From: Tetmemena sp. SeJ-2015
Lineage: Eukaryota > Ciliophora > Spirotrichea > Sporadotrichida > Oxytrichidae
Direction of reading: 5' to 3'
Assembly (NCBI GenBank): GCA_027382625.1
Contig: JAJKFJ010020950.1
Span: 1 to 64,000, forward strand
Length of the DNA: 64,000 nt
Shown here: one piece after another, positions 21,471-33,042 of the stretch
How the letters are laid out: the number at the start of each line of letters is the position of its first letter
Position numbering within the stretch: the first letter of the stretch is position 1
The notes under the pieces: model-generated
What the model was told of the DNA's origin: nothing
The model's input: only the letters and a program-made list of their open reading frames with translations
Database searches by the model: none
Made by a program: the position numbers and the translations under genes

Positions 21471-23310
21471 TGATTCACATACTCCTCTAATGATACTTAA
21501 ACTTTCATTTAAATGGTCACTTCTACATTTTTAATACTTCTTGCTGAATTGATTGCTGCTTTGGACTTATCTCTTTAGCTAGACATATCTTATTGATTCT
21601 CCTCGGACTTACTACTAACCATTTTAACTTCTTTTGACTTCTCTCTAAACGAGTTCAGCTTATGCTTTATCGCATTTTTAACTTAGCTTGGCTTTCTCAA
21701 ATCGACTTTTTCAATATTAACTACAGCAACCTGCTTCTCCTCTTTATCTTCATTAGTAGCTTTTCCTGGTCTGAACTTGTGCTTAGGGTGCTATGATTTT
21801 AGATCACTTCCGACCTTCTTCGATGAGGATTATCGGTCTGTATTCAGCTTGCTCTCAATCTTGCTTGGAGTCCTAACAGCAGCTTACTTAATCTACTTCG
21901 AAGTAAAACCCTACTTCTGACTAGCTGAATTCAAGTCCTCTCTCCTGCTTTAGTCTGCAAAGAGAATTCTGGAATCAGTTGAGGCAGTCATTATGTTCAA
22001 CAGTTAAGTCTATTACTCTGACTAAGCTTGGCTGAAGAGAGTCCTAAGATGCTCTGAGCTGTTTGAATTAGCAGTGGTGATCTCTGTAAACTGCTCTTAT
22101 TGTAATTACCTTTTCTACACTCTCTCGTAGGAATGCTTTGGCTTTTGATCGTGAGTTGAAATTATAGCCACTGGAGAGAAGGCTGAGTTCATGGAATTTT
22201 TCGATGGAGAGGTCTCTGTAAAGAGTATGTGCTATTCTCTACTTTGAGACTAATTCTTACTCTCTTGTAATTGCTGCTCTAATTGAGCCATGCTATTCCT
22301 GAGATGCTGGAATTTTTCAATCTTATGAGGGATAGGTTAAGTCTTGACTTTAACTCTCTTGTATTTCCAAGATGATTCTGGCTTAGCTGAAGGAGAAGGA
22401 ACTATGTGTTGAGGCGTTTCAATGTCTCTGTCATCATCGTTGTAGAAATCGATTGTGCGCTAGTTCTACTAGGAGTCGGATTGGTTTTGGCTTGGAGTTT
22501 AGTTGTTATCAGTTAACTCTGCACTTTAAGGCTTGGTGTAAAACATCTCGCTCTCCTTCATGATGATGTTACGCATCGATACTGAAGATGCCTGAGAGAC
22601 TTGACTCTGACTCTTCTGTATGAGAGATGAGTACTTGTGTTCCAAAGCACTCTTAAAGAAATTATAAGTAACTCTCCTAATCCTCCTCTGATGGCTGTTC
22701 CTTGATGCTGGAATTATTCTTCCTCAGTTTCTGCTAGCTGCTGATTCTTTTGTTTCTATTGTCCTCTAAAATGGCTTGATAAAGCTTCTCTTAAACTAGT
22801 TCGTTCACATCCCTTGCTTTTGAATTACTTATTTAAATCTGTTCGTTCTAATTTAAGTAGGGATTGGCTTGATGAGTTTGCGCTCTCCTTCTTTACTCAG
22901 ATGCTGTAGGGTTTTCAAAGCCTACTTAGAATCGCTTCTACTCATCTGCAGTCTTTTATTTCATCTCATATTCTTTATTAAAATGTGAAGAAGGAAGGAA
23001 GTATAATTCTAACTTAACATGTGTGTAATCATTGAAGCTCTATCTCAACTGGCAAGGAGTCTGATTTTAGTGATGAGTTGACTTTTAAGCTGAATTTTGG
23101 GAGTTCTTTCTCTTTGGGGTGGTTTGATAAATAACGATGCCACTTGATTGGAAGGGTTCCTAATGAAAAGACTCAGGATTGAAGGTAGAGTCTTAAGCTG
23201 TGTTTAGCACTGAGACCACGTGCTCTGGGGAAGACTGGATGCTCTTCAATTCTTAAAGAGTCTCTTAAATCGCAAGCTATACATTAAACAAATTGAGAAA
23301 TGTAAAAATA
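21371..23310 (-). CDS. hypothetical Gln/Ser/Lys-rich coiled-coil protein
   Basis: Unrecognised. A single frame, corrected by one 22-nt IES near 22650, runs from about 23310 to TGA at 21371: roughly 640 residues rich in Gln, Ser, Lys and Glu. A predicted coiled-coil stretch is visible near 22290-22360 (LRNSMAQLEQQLQESKNQSQ), and the C-terminus is strongly basic (KRQRGIVRKLLKTSSKRQ). Many UAA/UAG codons confirm the Gln reassignment. The start codon was not identified; MTASTDSRILF at about 21995 is an internal Met. Same strand as the next two genes upstream. Confidence 0.6.
22654..22675 (-). other. 22-nt IES, pointer AGAGT
   Basis: ACTCT (plus strand) at 22649-22653 and 22671-22675; removal joins SEEDQES to ALEHKYSSLIQ in frame. 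Confidence 0.75.
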
Positions 23311-23937
23311 GTATGCTCCTAAAATGGAATAAAAATAAGTCTTATTCATTATATGACTTTGATTTCAAAATAAGTCTTTTCAATTAGCTAAAGCATTAAT
23401 ACCTCTAAATCATAATTTCTCTAAAAGACCAAAGAGAATTAAAGCCTTTATGCTTGATCATTTTCATAACGTGAGTAGTATCTATATTCCTAAATTAGAA
23501 TTTAAATAAAGGAAATAAACCTCAGGTTTCATTCATTCTTTCTCCTTAAATGTATTTTATTGATTATAAATATTACATTTCTAGAATTATCAGTGTTGAC
23601 CTTCTAGGTTGAGTGAGGTCTGAAAGTCATTTAATTGTATTCGTTGTCTTCTCCTTAACCCTCCAGGAAAAGATCCTCTTGAATATTCTACTTCTTTATT
23701 TTCAAGATCTATTCAACTTCCTATTCAAAACCCTAATATTTTTTGCAAACAAAAGGATAAAACAATTATAGCGAAACGGATTACCATTTAGAATAACTAA
23801 TCTCCGCTTATTTAACTAGTTCTATTAGTTACTTAAGAAAAGAGAAGTCACTTTGGTAATTTGTCTTGAATTGCAATTTCCTAAATTCAAAGAAAACATC
23901 ACTCTTAGAATTATACTCACTACAATTTCAAAAATAA
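23311..23937. other. AT-rich stretch without a clear gene
   Basis: About 630 nt; may contain the first MDS of the gene that ends at 21371, but I see no convincing start or pointer pair. Confidence 0.35.
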
Positions 23938-26900
23938 AAAGATAAAAGGTTTAATTTAATCAGCCCTTAGTCAATTATGGGCTCCTATCTATACTTATAG
24001 TTAGAATCCACTCTGCCTTCTGCTACCATCTTAGTTCTTGGAGAAGGAGTAGTTGCAATTTCTCGTTCCTAAGTTTCTCTTGAATTCTCAAGTTCAAGTT
24101 GATTGTCATCCTCTTATTCATGATCATTTTTATACTCTTAGGAATCTTCAAAGTCTTTCTGTTATTTGGAGATCATGCTTTTGCATGGACTGACTTCTAT
24201 GTGAGGCCTTAGGTTTTCAAAGTTTTGAATTTCTTGGACTATGCTCTTCCAGTGGCTCCTCTCTTGGGAACCTTCTCTCTCAGTTGACTTCTCTCTATTG
24301 CTGTTCTGAATTAGCTGAGTTATTTACTGTGCTTTAAGCCCTTCAGCCAGCTTGGCAAGTCTGTTGTTCTAGTTAAAAGACTACCTTAAATGAGACTAGG
24401 AATTGTTTAGCTTAGATGCTTGGAGTGAGGATTGACTGAGGGTGCTCTAGTTTAGAGCTTACAAATGCTATGAAGGCTGGATCAAGCTATCACATAAATT
24501 AGGAAAGAAAATATTTTTAATATAAAATTAGTGTTCTGGTGCTAGTTCATTTCATATTCCAACTAGATAGTTTCCTCTTCTTTGTTCCTTTGTGAGTGAA
24601 GATCTACTTAATGATTCACAATTCTGTTTGCAGTCTGGTATTACTCCATTAAGGCGCTTTGAGACTCTACAGACTCTATTCGTGTTTGATGCAACACTAT
24701 GGGGCTTCTCTAAGATCTATCTATTTTTATAAGCTTGTTAAGTTCAACTTTGCTAATATCAGGTGACTAGCGAGCTGAGTAATACTGATTCATAGTAACT
24801 GACGCTTGATTTTCGGCTTGATTAGGTAAGAAAGAGGATTTGCAGGATACATCCATCAGATTTTCCTCATTTTTAAAGGGATCGATCTGCCCTAATCTCT
24901 AAGTGTCTTTCAGCTTCTGAGAAGGAATTTTACCATTCTCAGCTAAGATTTCTCTTTCAAAAGATCTTCCAAACAAGCTGAAAGAAGAAAAATAATCTCA
25001 AAGTTAGTTTAAAGCTAAGTTTGTTACTGATCAACTGCTGATTCAACTAAATCAAGTTCTTGATTTTCTCTTCTTGATCAATCATCCAGTTATTCTTCCT
25101 TGGTCCATTCATTTCGTTCATCACTTCAGTCTCTACCATCTCTTTGACACTTACTTCATAATTCTGATTGCTTTTTTGTCTTTCCTCTTCCCAAATGTTG
25201 CTCTTCGTAGGGCTGTAAAAAGATCCAGAGAGTGGGGATTATGTAGAAGCGTGCTGGCATAGCCTAGACTTGAGAGATTTGATGGCATGATTTCTTTGAC
25301 TAGGAGAGAGATTTTTGAGTGACTTGATCGATTCATTTATTTCTTGGTACTTATTTCTCTCCTCGCGAGGTGTGATGATATAAGAGAGGCTATCAACCCT
25401 CGCGTGAAAGTTATTAGCCTCTTACTTTGCTTCAGTTCTAAAGTGAGATAATTTAGAATCAGAGACTCCTTGTCGCGATACTACTTTCTACTTCTTCTCT
25501 TTCTATATTTATTTCTGCGCTGAGAGATAGGTAACTGGACTAAAAGTTTTAATATTTTAAGCCTTTAATCTTTGATCCTCTTCTTCTACTTGAGATAATA
25601 TACTTGAGTTGTTGGATTGATTGCTAAGCATATCCTATTTGATATCTTGGATTACGAAGGACGAAAGTCTCTGGTTCTTATTTGCAGAGAATATATTGGC
25701 TTTCTCAGTTAAGAAATTTCTCTCTCTTGAAGGAGAAACTATCCTCTTTGCATTCATTTATTCCTGATCTCTCTCTTCTGTGTGATCGTCATTCCTCACA
25801 TCCTCAGCATCTTCATAACTTATTTCAGAACTTAAGTCTTCATTGAGCTCTACCTTTTCCTCGTTCAGCTTAAATCTAATGGGCGAAGCGTTGGTTACAT
25901 TTTGGAGTTCCTGGAAATTTATTTAAGAGGTGTCTTAAGTGAAGGAGAGCTGAGAGAGTGCAAAGTTTTAAGTTGTGTTTTGATTTATCTAATTTTAAGG
26001 GTACTCGAAATTCCCTCTAAAGCCTTTAATCTATTCAGTATCCTCACTATAGTCATTAACTCTATGATCGTGATGTGGTAGAAATGGTTTTATTCTAGAT
26101 TCCTAATCAAGATGTTGATGATTTATATTCTAGAGAATTTCTTATTTCTAAAGGAACTTTTGGAATGGAGATTTCAGCTTCGAACTCTCATCAAGTTTTA
26201 CGAGATTCTTGTTCTTGATATTCAGCCCTACTGTTAATTGATTAGTCCCAGTTAAGCATGTGGGTTCATCCCTTGAAATTATAGAATCAGATGATGATTT
26301 GAAGGAGCAGCTCAAATCAAATGGGATATAGTAATTTTAATAAGAAATCGAATTCTTGGTTCCTACTTGCACCTGAGTTGATTGCGTGAAGGTTATCGCC
26401 ATATTCAAAAACATGCTAGTCAAGTGGCTTTGAAACCTTAATTGGAGAGACATCTCCATTAATTCTTGAGTATGTGGTGTTAGCAGAGTCTAGATTCTAC
26501 CTGATTCTTATAAAGTCCTCATAGTTTTTAAGTACACTTGGATTGCGAAGAAGCTTAAGAGGCATGTCTCTATTTCTATCCTCTCTATTATCAACTTCTC
26601 GGCTTGGAATTGAATTCGGCAGAGTTACCTTAGGGGACTGAGCCATGCTTAGAAGAAATCCCTAGGTGTATTAAAACTCGCACTGCTTGTTCAAGCTACT
26701 AACAAGCTCATCATCAAGTTCTTGCTCAGCAAATTCTCCATCTTAGAACTAGCTGAACTATCTCAGCTGAGTTCTTGAGGGTTGACTTTGCGACACTATC
26801 TCACCCTGACTTGCCTATTGCGAAGACTAGAGTCTATTACTATATAGCTGGCGGTTTGAAGCTGCTCTTGAGTGAGATGATTTTATTCTGTTGTTCTTAA

Positions 26901-27207
26901 TTAGTTAATTAGTTGGATTTTGAAGCTTAGAAGATTGCTGTCTTTTGTGCTGATTCAGGCTCGTTCTCATAGCTTACTTACTCAAGGAATTTCTAGACTA
27001 ATCTGCAATCTAATAAAGATAAATTTATTTGGAAGCAATATTCCTCTTGACAGAGGAGAATTTGATCTTAAATTTGCGGTTATCACTTGAGACAGATATA
27101 TCATCGTCTCTTTACGAGGACTGAAAGTCTTAAATTCCTGATTCAAAGTCCTGCTTATTCTCTTTGTTCTGACTGGCAAGTGGAGCCTAATTTTAATCTG
27201 AGAACAT
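23938..27207 (-). CDS. large hypothetical Gln/Asn/Ser-rich protein
   Basis: Unrecognised. ATG at 27207 opens MFSDQNQAPLASQNKENK and the frame continues for over 270 codons, then through several IESs to TGA at 23938 (about 950-1000 residues). Composition is Ser, Gln, Asn, Glu and Lys with no hydrophobic segments; short helical, possibly coiled-coil stretches occur near 24400 (LAKLAEGLKAQQITQLIQ) and 25100. Two IESs are resolved exactly; at least two more between 25440 and 26340 are implied by frame changes but not placed. Low-complexity composition suggests a cytoskeletal or scaffold protein; that is only a guess. Confidence 0.55.
24503..24531 (-). other. IES, pointer CTAATTT
   Basis: AAATTAG (plus) at 24496-24502 and 24525-24531; removing 29 nt joins HQNTNL to CDSLIQPSQ in frame. 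Confidence 0.8.
24980..25016 (-). other. IES, pointer AGCTT
   Basis: AAGCT (plus) at 24975-24979 and 25012-25016; excision gives NKLSLFGRSFEREILAEN in frame. Confidence 0.8.
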
Positions 27208-27326
27208 GCTTGATGACTAATGAGATGAGACACTTATAAACTATAATTCCATTTAAATTTGTGATTAAATTTAAGACTGTTTGTTAGCATAGGTGTAGAA
27301 TTTTTTAGAGGGGCTAACTTTATTTA

Positions 27327-28200
27327 TCATAACCTCTGAGTTGGATTAAAGAGTTTCTGAGCTAATTACTTCCAAAAGTTTGAAATAATTTACTATAACT
27401 ATAGACAATTAATAAAAGCATTGGTTATATCTTATTGCACGGCCGTTTCTTCTTTCTGAAATAAGGAGTCCTACAATATTTGGTGTGAATGTAATGCTGA
27501 TCTTTGGTAATCACCTTGACTTTATCTGGGAATAAACTTCTGCTTTTAATTTGAGTTTAAGTTGCTGTTAATTTTGCTGTTAAACTTTTGATTGCTGGAG
27601 ATGAGCAGAGATTTCACCTCTATCATCTCACCTTTAAAGGGGGTGTGATTTTCAGTTTCGCAAATGCTCTGACTTAGATCGATATTCATAGCTCTAGTGA
27701 TTTCACTGTTGCTTGAAAGAGATGCCAACTGATTACCTAATGCTTAATTTCGTTAATGCTCCAAAGCCTGTGCCATCAACAGAAAATTTATTTATAAATT
27801 TAGCATTTTATAATGATCAAGGAGAGTTGCTGCTTTAGCAACTAGTTTTCATTCAAGACCATTAAAATTTGCAAATAAATATTAATCATATATGTTTGTA
27901 AGACCAGTTATAATCTCTCGTCTTCTTTTTGTTATTGCTACAGCACATCAAAATAAATTGAAACTCTCTTTGTAAATCAAAAGGAGTTACCACATTTTCA
28001 AAATGATTATTCCTATCTGTTTGTCTTATTGCAGCAGATTCTTTTATTGAAGAGCCAGTTTTATCTTTCAGTCCATATTTCTGATAAAATATAGTGGCTT
28101 CCTCCTAGCTCTATAGGCTTCTGCACCTTGTTTCGTTTTCAACAGTCACTTCTTGCCTCCTTGTTTCCTCCTTTTACTATCAAATCATTTTTACAATAGA
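27327..28200 (-). CDS. hypothetical protein in two coding blocks
   Basis: Unrecognised. The downstream block starts at an ATG at 27776 (MAQALEHQRNQALGNQL) and ends at TGA 27327, about 150 codons. An upstream block on the same strand, 27887-28200, encodes RCRSLQSQEEATIFYQKYG then KESAAIRQTDRNNHFENV and ends in a TGA at 27887. The two probably belong to one gene joined by an IES between 27777 and about 27960, but I did not find a decisive pointer, so they may be separate. No known motif. Confidence 0.45.
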
Positions 28201-28209
28201 ATATAGAAG

Positions 28210-29357
28210 ATAGGTCTTACAGCTGATTATAAATAATGAAATTATAAATTTAATTACAATTTTAATATATAAAATTATCTCCTACTCTAATTTTTGGAAG
28301 TTTGGGGAGAAGAGATGAGTTGGAAAGCCTGCGAAGGGCTGCTGATGAGTTGAGAAATAAATTACTTCATTAGCAAATCGATGCTATATTGCTCCTACTT
28401 TAATTATATTTGCTTAAAACCACTTTCGCAATTCACACTTTCTATATTCTCAACAATCAAAATCCCATCTATCTATCTATCTATCTATCTTTGAGGGAGT
28501 TGGGAGAAAAGTCAAAATAAAAGTAGACCAATGGTTAATTAGTAAACTAGGAAATGCGACTGATAAATTGATAATTAAGGCTATCCATAATTTGCACTTT
28601 GCTTATTAGGAAAGTTCGCAAGTATATTTAAATTACTTTAAGGCATTTCCTTATATAGCAAGGTAGTCAGCGATTATTAGTTCACTCTTTATAATTATTG
28701 TAGTTGTGTAGGGGATAGAAAGAGATAATTGAGTCATAGATTTAATATGGAGTTAATGGTCATCTTATCGAATTAAAATAGTAATTAACGCAAGTTTAAT
28801 ATAACTTAAGTGGCTTAGAATATAGATTTTTTTTCTAAAAAAAATATATTCGAAATTAATATGCGATCTATAAATTTGATAGTCTAGAAATCTAAAATAC
28901 GGCTTTTAAAGAAACAAGAATTTATTATAAAATTTTCTAATTTCAAATCTTAAAACTAGATCATCATAATTCTATGGTTGGGATATGTTTTGGGAATAAT
29001 GAGAGCATGAGCTCTCATGATGTGGATGAAATATACACTTAAATAGGTACAAGTAAATAATTAATCAGGCTCTCTTAAGATAAATTTGAGTCTCATACTT
29101 AATAAGGCACTATATAAAATTAAAGAGCATATTTTTTATTTGAGGCAGTATTATTAATGATTCAATTAATTCTCACCATGGAGAGAGAATCGAACTGCAA
29201 AGCATATTACTATTTAATAGCGCATATTTTAAGATGATGATGATATTTCTAAGAGTGCCTCACAAGCAGTCTACTTATTTGCCTATTCAAAAAATGAGAA
29301 TAAACATTTTTCTTAACTCTCTATTTGAGTAATAATTATTATTTATAGTCATTCAAA
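28210..29357. other. long gene-poor stretch
   Basis: About 1.15 kb of AT-rich sequence with no supported coding region; holds the TCTA microsatellite. Possibly germline-limited intergenic DNA. Confidence 0.4.
28467..28491. repeat. (TCTA)n microsatellite
   Basis: About six perfect ATCT/TCTA units in a gene-free AT-rich region. Confidence 0.9.
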
Positions 29358-31500
29358 TCAGATTTAGTGAGCTGCATTTAGTTAGTTCTTCAGAGACTGG
29401 CTGAAAGAGGACAAGAAGTGAGTGCGCTTTGCAGTTGAACTTTGCTTCTTCTCAAGCTTCAGTGCATTTAAATTATGAACTTGCCGGTGTTCTTTGAACT
29501 CCTCTTCTTCTTAGATTTATATCGCACTCTCGTTCAAGTCGAATTAACTAATGCTTTGTAAAAATATTGTAAGTTTTTAATTAAGGGATGGGAAAGTTTC
29601 CCGCAAGTTAATCTGAACCAATTCTCAACAAAGGAGTGAGAGAAAAATCACTCTATATCTTTATCTCTTTTTTTAGAGTGACATCGTTATCACCCTGCGT
29701 TTGCAAATATGAGAAGTCTTAAAATAGGTAAGTATAGAGAGATAGCATGTATCATTATGATCTTGCCCAGACTCGAATAGACTGATTTCATTGTTCTTTG
29801 TCCTCGCCTGCTGCTTAAGAATATGATTAACTCGTTTCTTTGCAGTCGAAACGAAGTTAAGATTAGACCCTGCTGCTCCTTAAGTCCTCCTTTTCAGTAA
29901 GTTTGACTGGCCCATGCTAGAAAAGGAGCTATTAAGTTGCACTGTTGATCTTTGCTTATTCGTTCTTGTCATAGCATGATGTGGTAGGGTGACCTGCTTT
30001 AGGAACATCTTACCTAGCTTTGACTGCAACTAATCGAGGTCGTCATGAATATCAGGTTGCACTGTAGGTATTCTGTTTAGACTTCTCTCCCTTTTAAAGT
30101 TGGGTGAACTTCTAGAATTTTTGAAAGCCTGCCAACTCCCATCTACACTTTGCTCAGTGTCTAGGCCTACACTACTATCAGCTTGGTTGAAATTGAAGTC
30201 AGAAACCTTCTTTTTAAAGGTGGAAAATGGTGACTTGTTTTGCTTTGAGAGCCTCCTAGAAGGAGATACTTTCTCATCTCCGTTGTTCAAGTAGAATGAG
30301 AGGTCGAAGTTTTTTAGCTTAAAGTCTGACCTGAAGAGTGAAGTCTCCTGCTAATAAGACTTGTTGTGCCTTGTGAGTTTTTACTTCTGCTGCACAGGTA
30401 TCATAGTCTCAAGTCTTTGCAACTTCCTTTTCAAATTTCTCAAAACCTCCGCGTCTTCCTTCTCCTTACAGAAGGTAGTGCAAGCCTGCTACTTGCTGTT
30501 ATTGGAAGAGGCCTGGTAGCTTGAGGAGACAGCGGAGGCCCTAAACTTGTCAATCTGGTCGATGGCACTATTGTTCATTTTATCGAAAGCGTCTATTGAG
30601 AAAGAGGAAGACATCTCGCTTGACAGCTTTTGGGAGACCTGCTTAGGGGCCTCAACTTAGAGAGTTTACCTGAACTTTGAATAAACGCCAAGGTTGCTCT
30701 AAATTGGTGCGGGCAAGTGCTCCTGGGGCTGTCTCCTCTATCTTGGTTAAAGCTCAAATTTTATGGATAAGAGTGATAATAATCCTCAGGACTGGTTTAA
30801 AAATACGAAGCTCAAGTTTGATCCTTCTATCCTCATGTGGAGAGCTAGGGCTTGAAAAGTTTTTCACCTCCTATCTCCTAGTCGGATTATTATCACCTAT
30901 GTTCTTGGGAAGAGCTGTATTACAAAAGCAAAATTGGCACTATATTTGGTTCCTCATGAGTCAGAGTTAGCTGAACTTGGTGAGAACCAAGTATGTTTTA
31001 GCCTGAGTCTCCTGACCTTCTCTTCTGGTCTGATTACAAAAAAGCCACACATTAAAAATGTTAACTTTGATTAGTTCACATTTGAGTCAGTGACTGTGAT
31101 AGGAGTTGTATGAGACACGTTTTCAACTTGAATATCATTGATTGAACCCCCGTACTAAGGCTCCTGCGAATCCCTCTAATCCTTAAATTGGCATTATGAA
31201 AAACAAGTACCAAAATCCTTAATGACTTGAGATTGAGATTAGTATTTTGACTTTTAGGAGCGATTCCCTTAACTACTCAAATCGCCCTCCTCTTCACTCT
31301 AGTCTTACTTAATTTAGTGAAGAGGGAGTAAATCAGTGCTCCCCACCTTCTACTATTTTCGGAGTGAGGTGCCCAGCTTCCTCAAAGAGTTGAAAGCCTT
31401 CAGCCGCTGCTAATACTCCTCCTTTTCTTTGTTCTCCTGAGTTGAACACTAAAGCTACTATTTAAGTTTTAATTCACATATATGGATGGTAATTAAATGG
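29358..31500 (-). CDS. hypothetical Ser/Lys-rich coiled-coil protein
   Basis: Unrecognised. The frame runs on the minus strand from about 31500 to TGA at 29358, with IES-type frame changes near 31050 and between about 29780 and 29560. The N-terminal block has a coiled-coil stretch (ENKEKEEYQQRLKAFNSLR); the middle block, 30660-29800, is a 280-codon frame rich in Ser, Lys and Asn with KEKEDAEVLRNLKRKLQRLE; the last block (29560-29358) is charged (EEEEFKEHRQVHNLNALKL). No membrane segment or enzyme motif. Start codon not fixed. Confidence 0.55.
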
Positions 31501-31720
31501 AGAGAGAAAAGTTTCTCTAGTTATGGATCTATTGATCTTTTCGCAAAGCGAGATCGAGGATTTTTTTCGTAGCGGGTTCCTCGGCTCTAGAACCGCTAGT
31601 AACTAGCTATGTTTTCTGGAGCGAGGACGTCGAATGGGAATTAGCCTCCCTAATTCAAGCCTTCAGGTCTTTTACCAACCATGTCCCTCGAAATGCGCAT
31701 GCTTTATCTTTTAAGCCCAA

Positions 31721-32861
31721 TCAAATTGCATTATAGAGAGTAGATAAAAGTAAATGTCTTTTTTTGTAAATGTTAGTAGCTTTTATAAAGTCTTCCTCGT
31801 GTTGTTAAAGACTGAGCTTGCGGCTGGGAACTTCGATATTTTTGAATAGTTTCTTCTGTGAGAGCAGAACTTTCTCGTTGGTAATATTCCTAAGCTATTC
31901 CATGTGCAGAACATCTTCCCAGAGCTCCTCTATTTCGGCCCCACTCCCGTAGCTCTCGGACTGTATGGAGTTAAGCGAGGGACGGCACTCATATTGATGA
32001 TTCGATGGGACGTCTTCCCCAGCGCATGGATTTTTACCATTGCTACCTTTCTTCACTTAGTTCTGATCTTCTCTCTACTAGATACCATTATTCAGATTCA
32101 CTTAAGAAAATTGAGAAAAGATTTCACAATAAAGTATGGTCATATCCTATCCTTGTGGTCTAAGAGGATTCTTAAATGAGAGTTTTTACTCAATACTCAT
32201 CGAGTATTCATTGCTGGGTCCTCTTCTGAGTTTTGGGACAGCGATGACTTCTTTTAGGCAGTACCTGGTTTCGCTGTTACTACATTTTTTGCAGCCATCT
32301 TAGCTTCGATTTTCAAAAATTTAATCGTGTCGCTCCTACTACTGGCCAGGATTCTCAACTTCTTCTTCCTCCTCCTCTGTGGAGGGTGGAGTATACTACT
32401 GCTGTTCATTCTTGGGAGTGTGCCCTGATTTTTTTGTTTTCGTTTGTTACCTGATCGGATTAGCTCTAGCGATATCTTTCTAGTCCGGCGCCAAGTACTC
32501 CCTAAATAAAAAGGAGGCTTGCCGCTTCATTATGTACTCCTGGTTCAAACTTTGATCCATGTTTGAAGAAGCCAAGCGCTCTCTGTAGTGCGTTGATTCC
32601 TGAACAATCTCCAAAAAAATACTCATCATACACATATCCATAGCACCAATGTATAATTAATTATGCAATCTGTTCTTAAGGTTTTCCAAAGTCAAAATAG
32701 TCCATATATTCTGGGAAAACGTTGGCGGAGCCAGAGCCCTAATGACTTTCGATGTAGGAGAGAGAGAAAGTGGCTAGCTGCACTTTTTCATCAAAATAGA
32801 AGAGCTCTAAGCGAAGTTTAGTTAGGTCAGTTAAAAATTTTCTCTAAGATGATTTGATCAT
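31721..32861 (-). CDS. hypothetical 317-residue protein, three IESs
   Basis: Unrecognised, but fully assembled. ATG at 32861 (MIKSSQRKFLTDLTKLRLEL), TGA at 31721; removing IESs of 61, 10 and 116 nt leaves 954 nt, exactly 318 codons. The N-terminal half is helical and mixed (NVFPEYMDYFDFGKPQEQI, FLFREYLAPDQKDIARANPI), the middle is acidic low complexity (PPSTEEEEEEVENPGQQQE), and the C-terminus returns to helical charged sequence (EIEELWEDVLHMEQLRNIT). Without removing the IESs it would look like two unrelated adjacent ORFs (32197-32791 and 31721-32143). Soluble, no signal peptide. Confidence 0.7.
32095..32210 (-). other. IES, pointer TGAATA
   Basis: TATTCA (plus) at 32089-32094 and 32205-32210; excision of 116 nt joins SEEDPAMN to NGIQQREDQN in frame. 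Confidence 0.8.
32313..32322 (-). other. 10-nt IES, pointer AAAT
   Basis: ATTT (plus) at 32309-32312 and 32319-32322; removing only 10 nt restores QERHDQIEAKMAAKN. A sequencing indel is the alternative. Confidence 0.5.
32611..32671 (-). other. IES, pointer AGATTG
   Basis: CAATCT (plus) at 32605-32610 and 32666-32671; excision joins GKPQEQI to VQESTHYRE in frame. Confidence 0.8.
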
Positions 32862-33042
32862 TCTCAAAATCAAAGAAGAATATATGATTATAATAACTAT
32901 TTTATTCCTCTTAAATTTTATATTACTTAGACCTTCTATCATTCTGTTGAATTATTACCGCATAGATAAATTAAGCAAGTATAGAGGGAGTTTATGATTT
33001 TCAAAATAGTGATCACCTCCTTTTAAAGCAGGGATTATTCCG

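Noticed and set aside
31583..31612. Hairpin AGCGGGTTC ... GAACCGCT resembling a tRNA arm
   Set aside because: No acceptor stem, anticodon arm or GGTTCRA box at proper spacing; not a tRNA gene.
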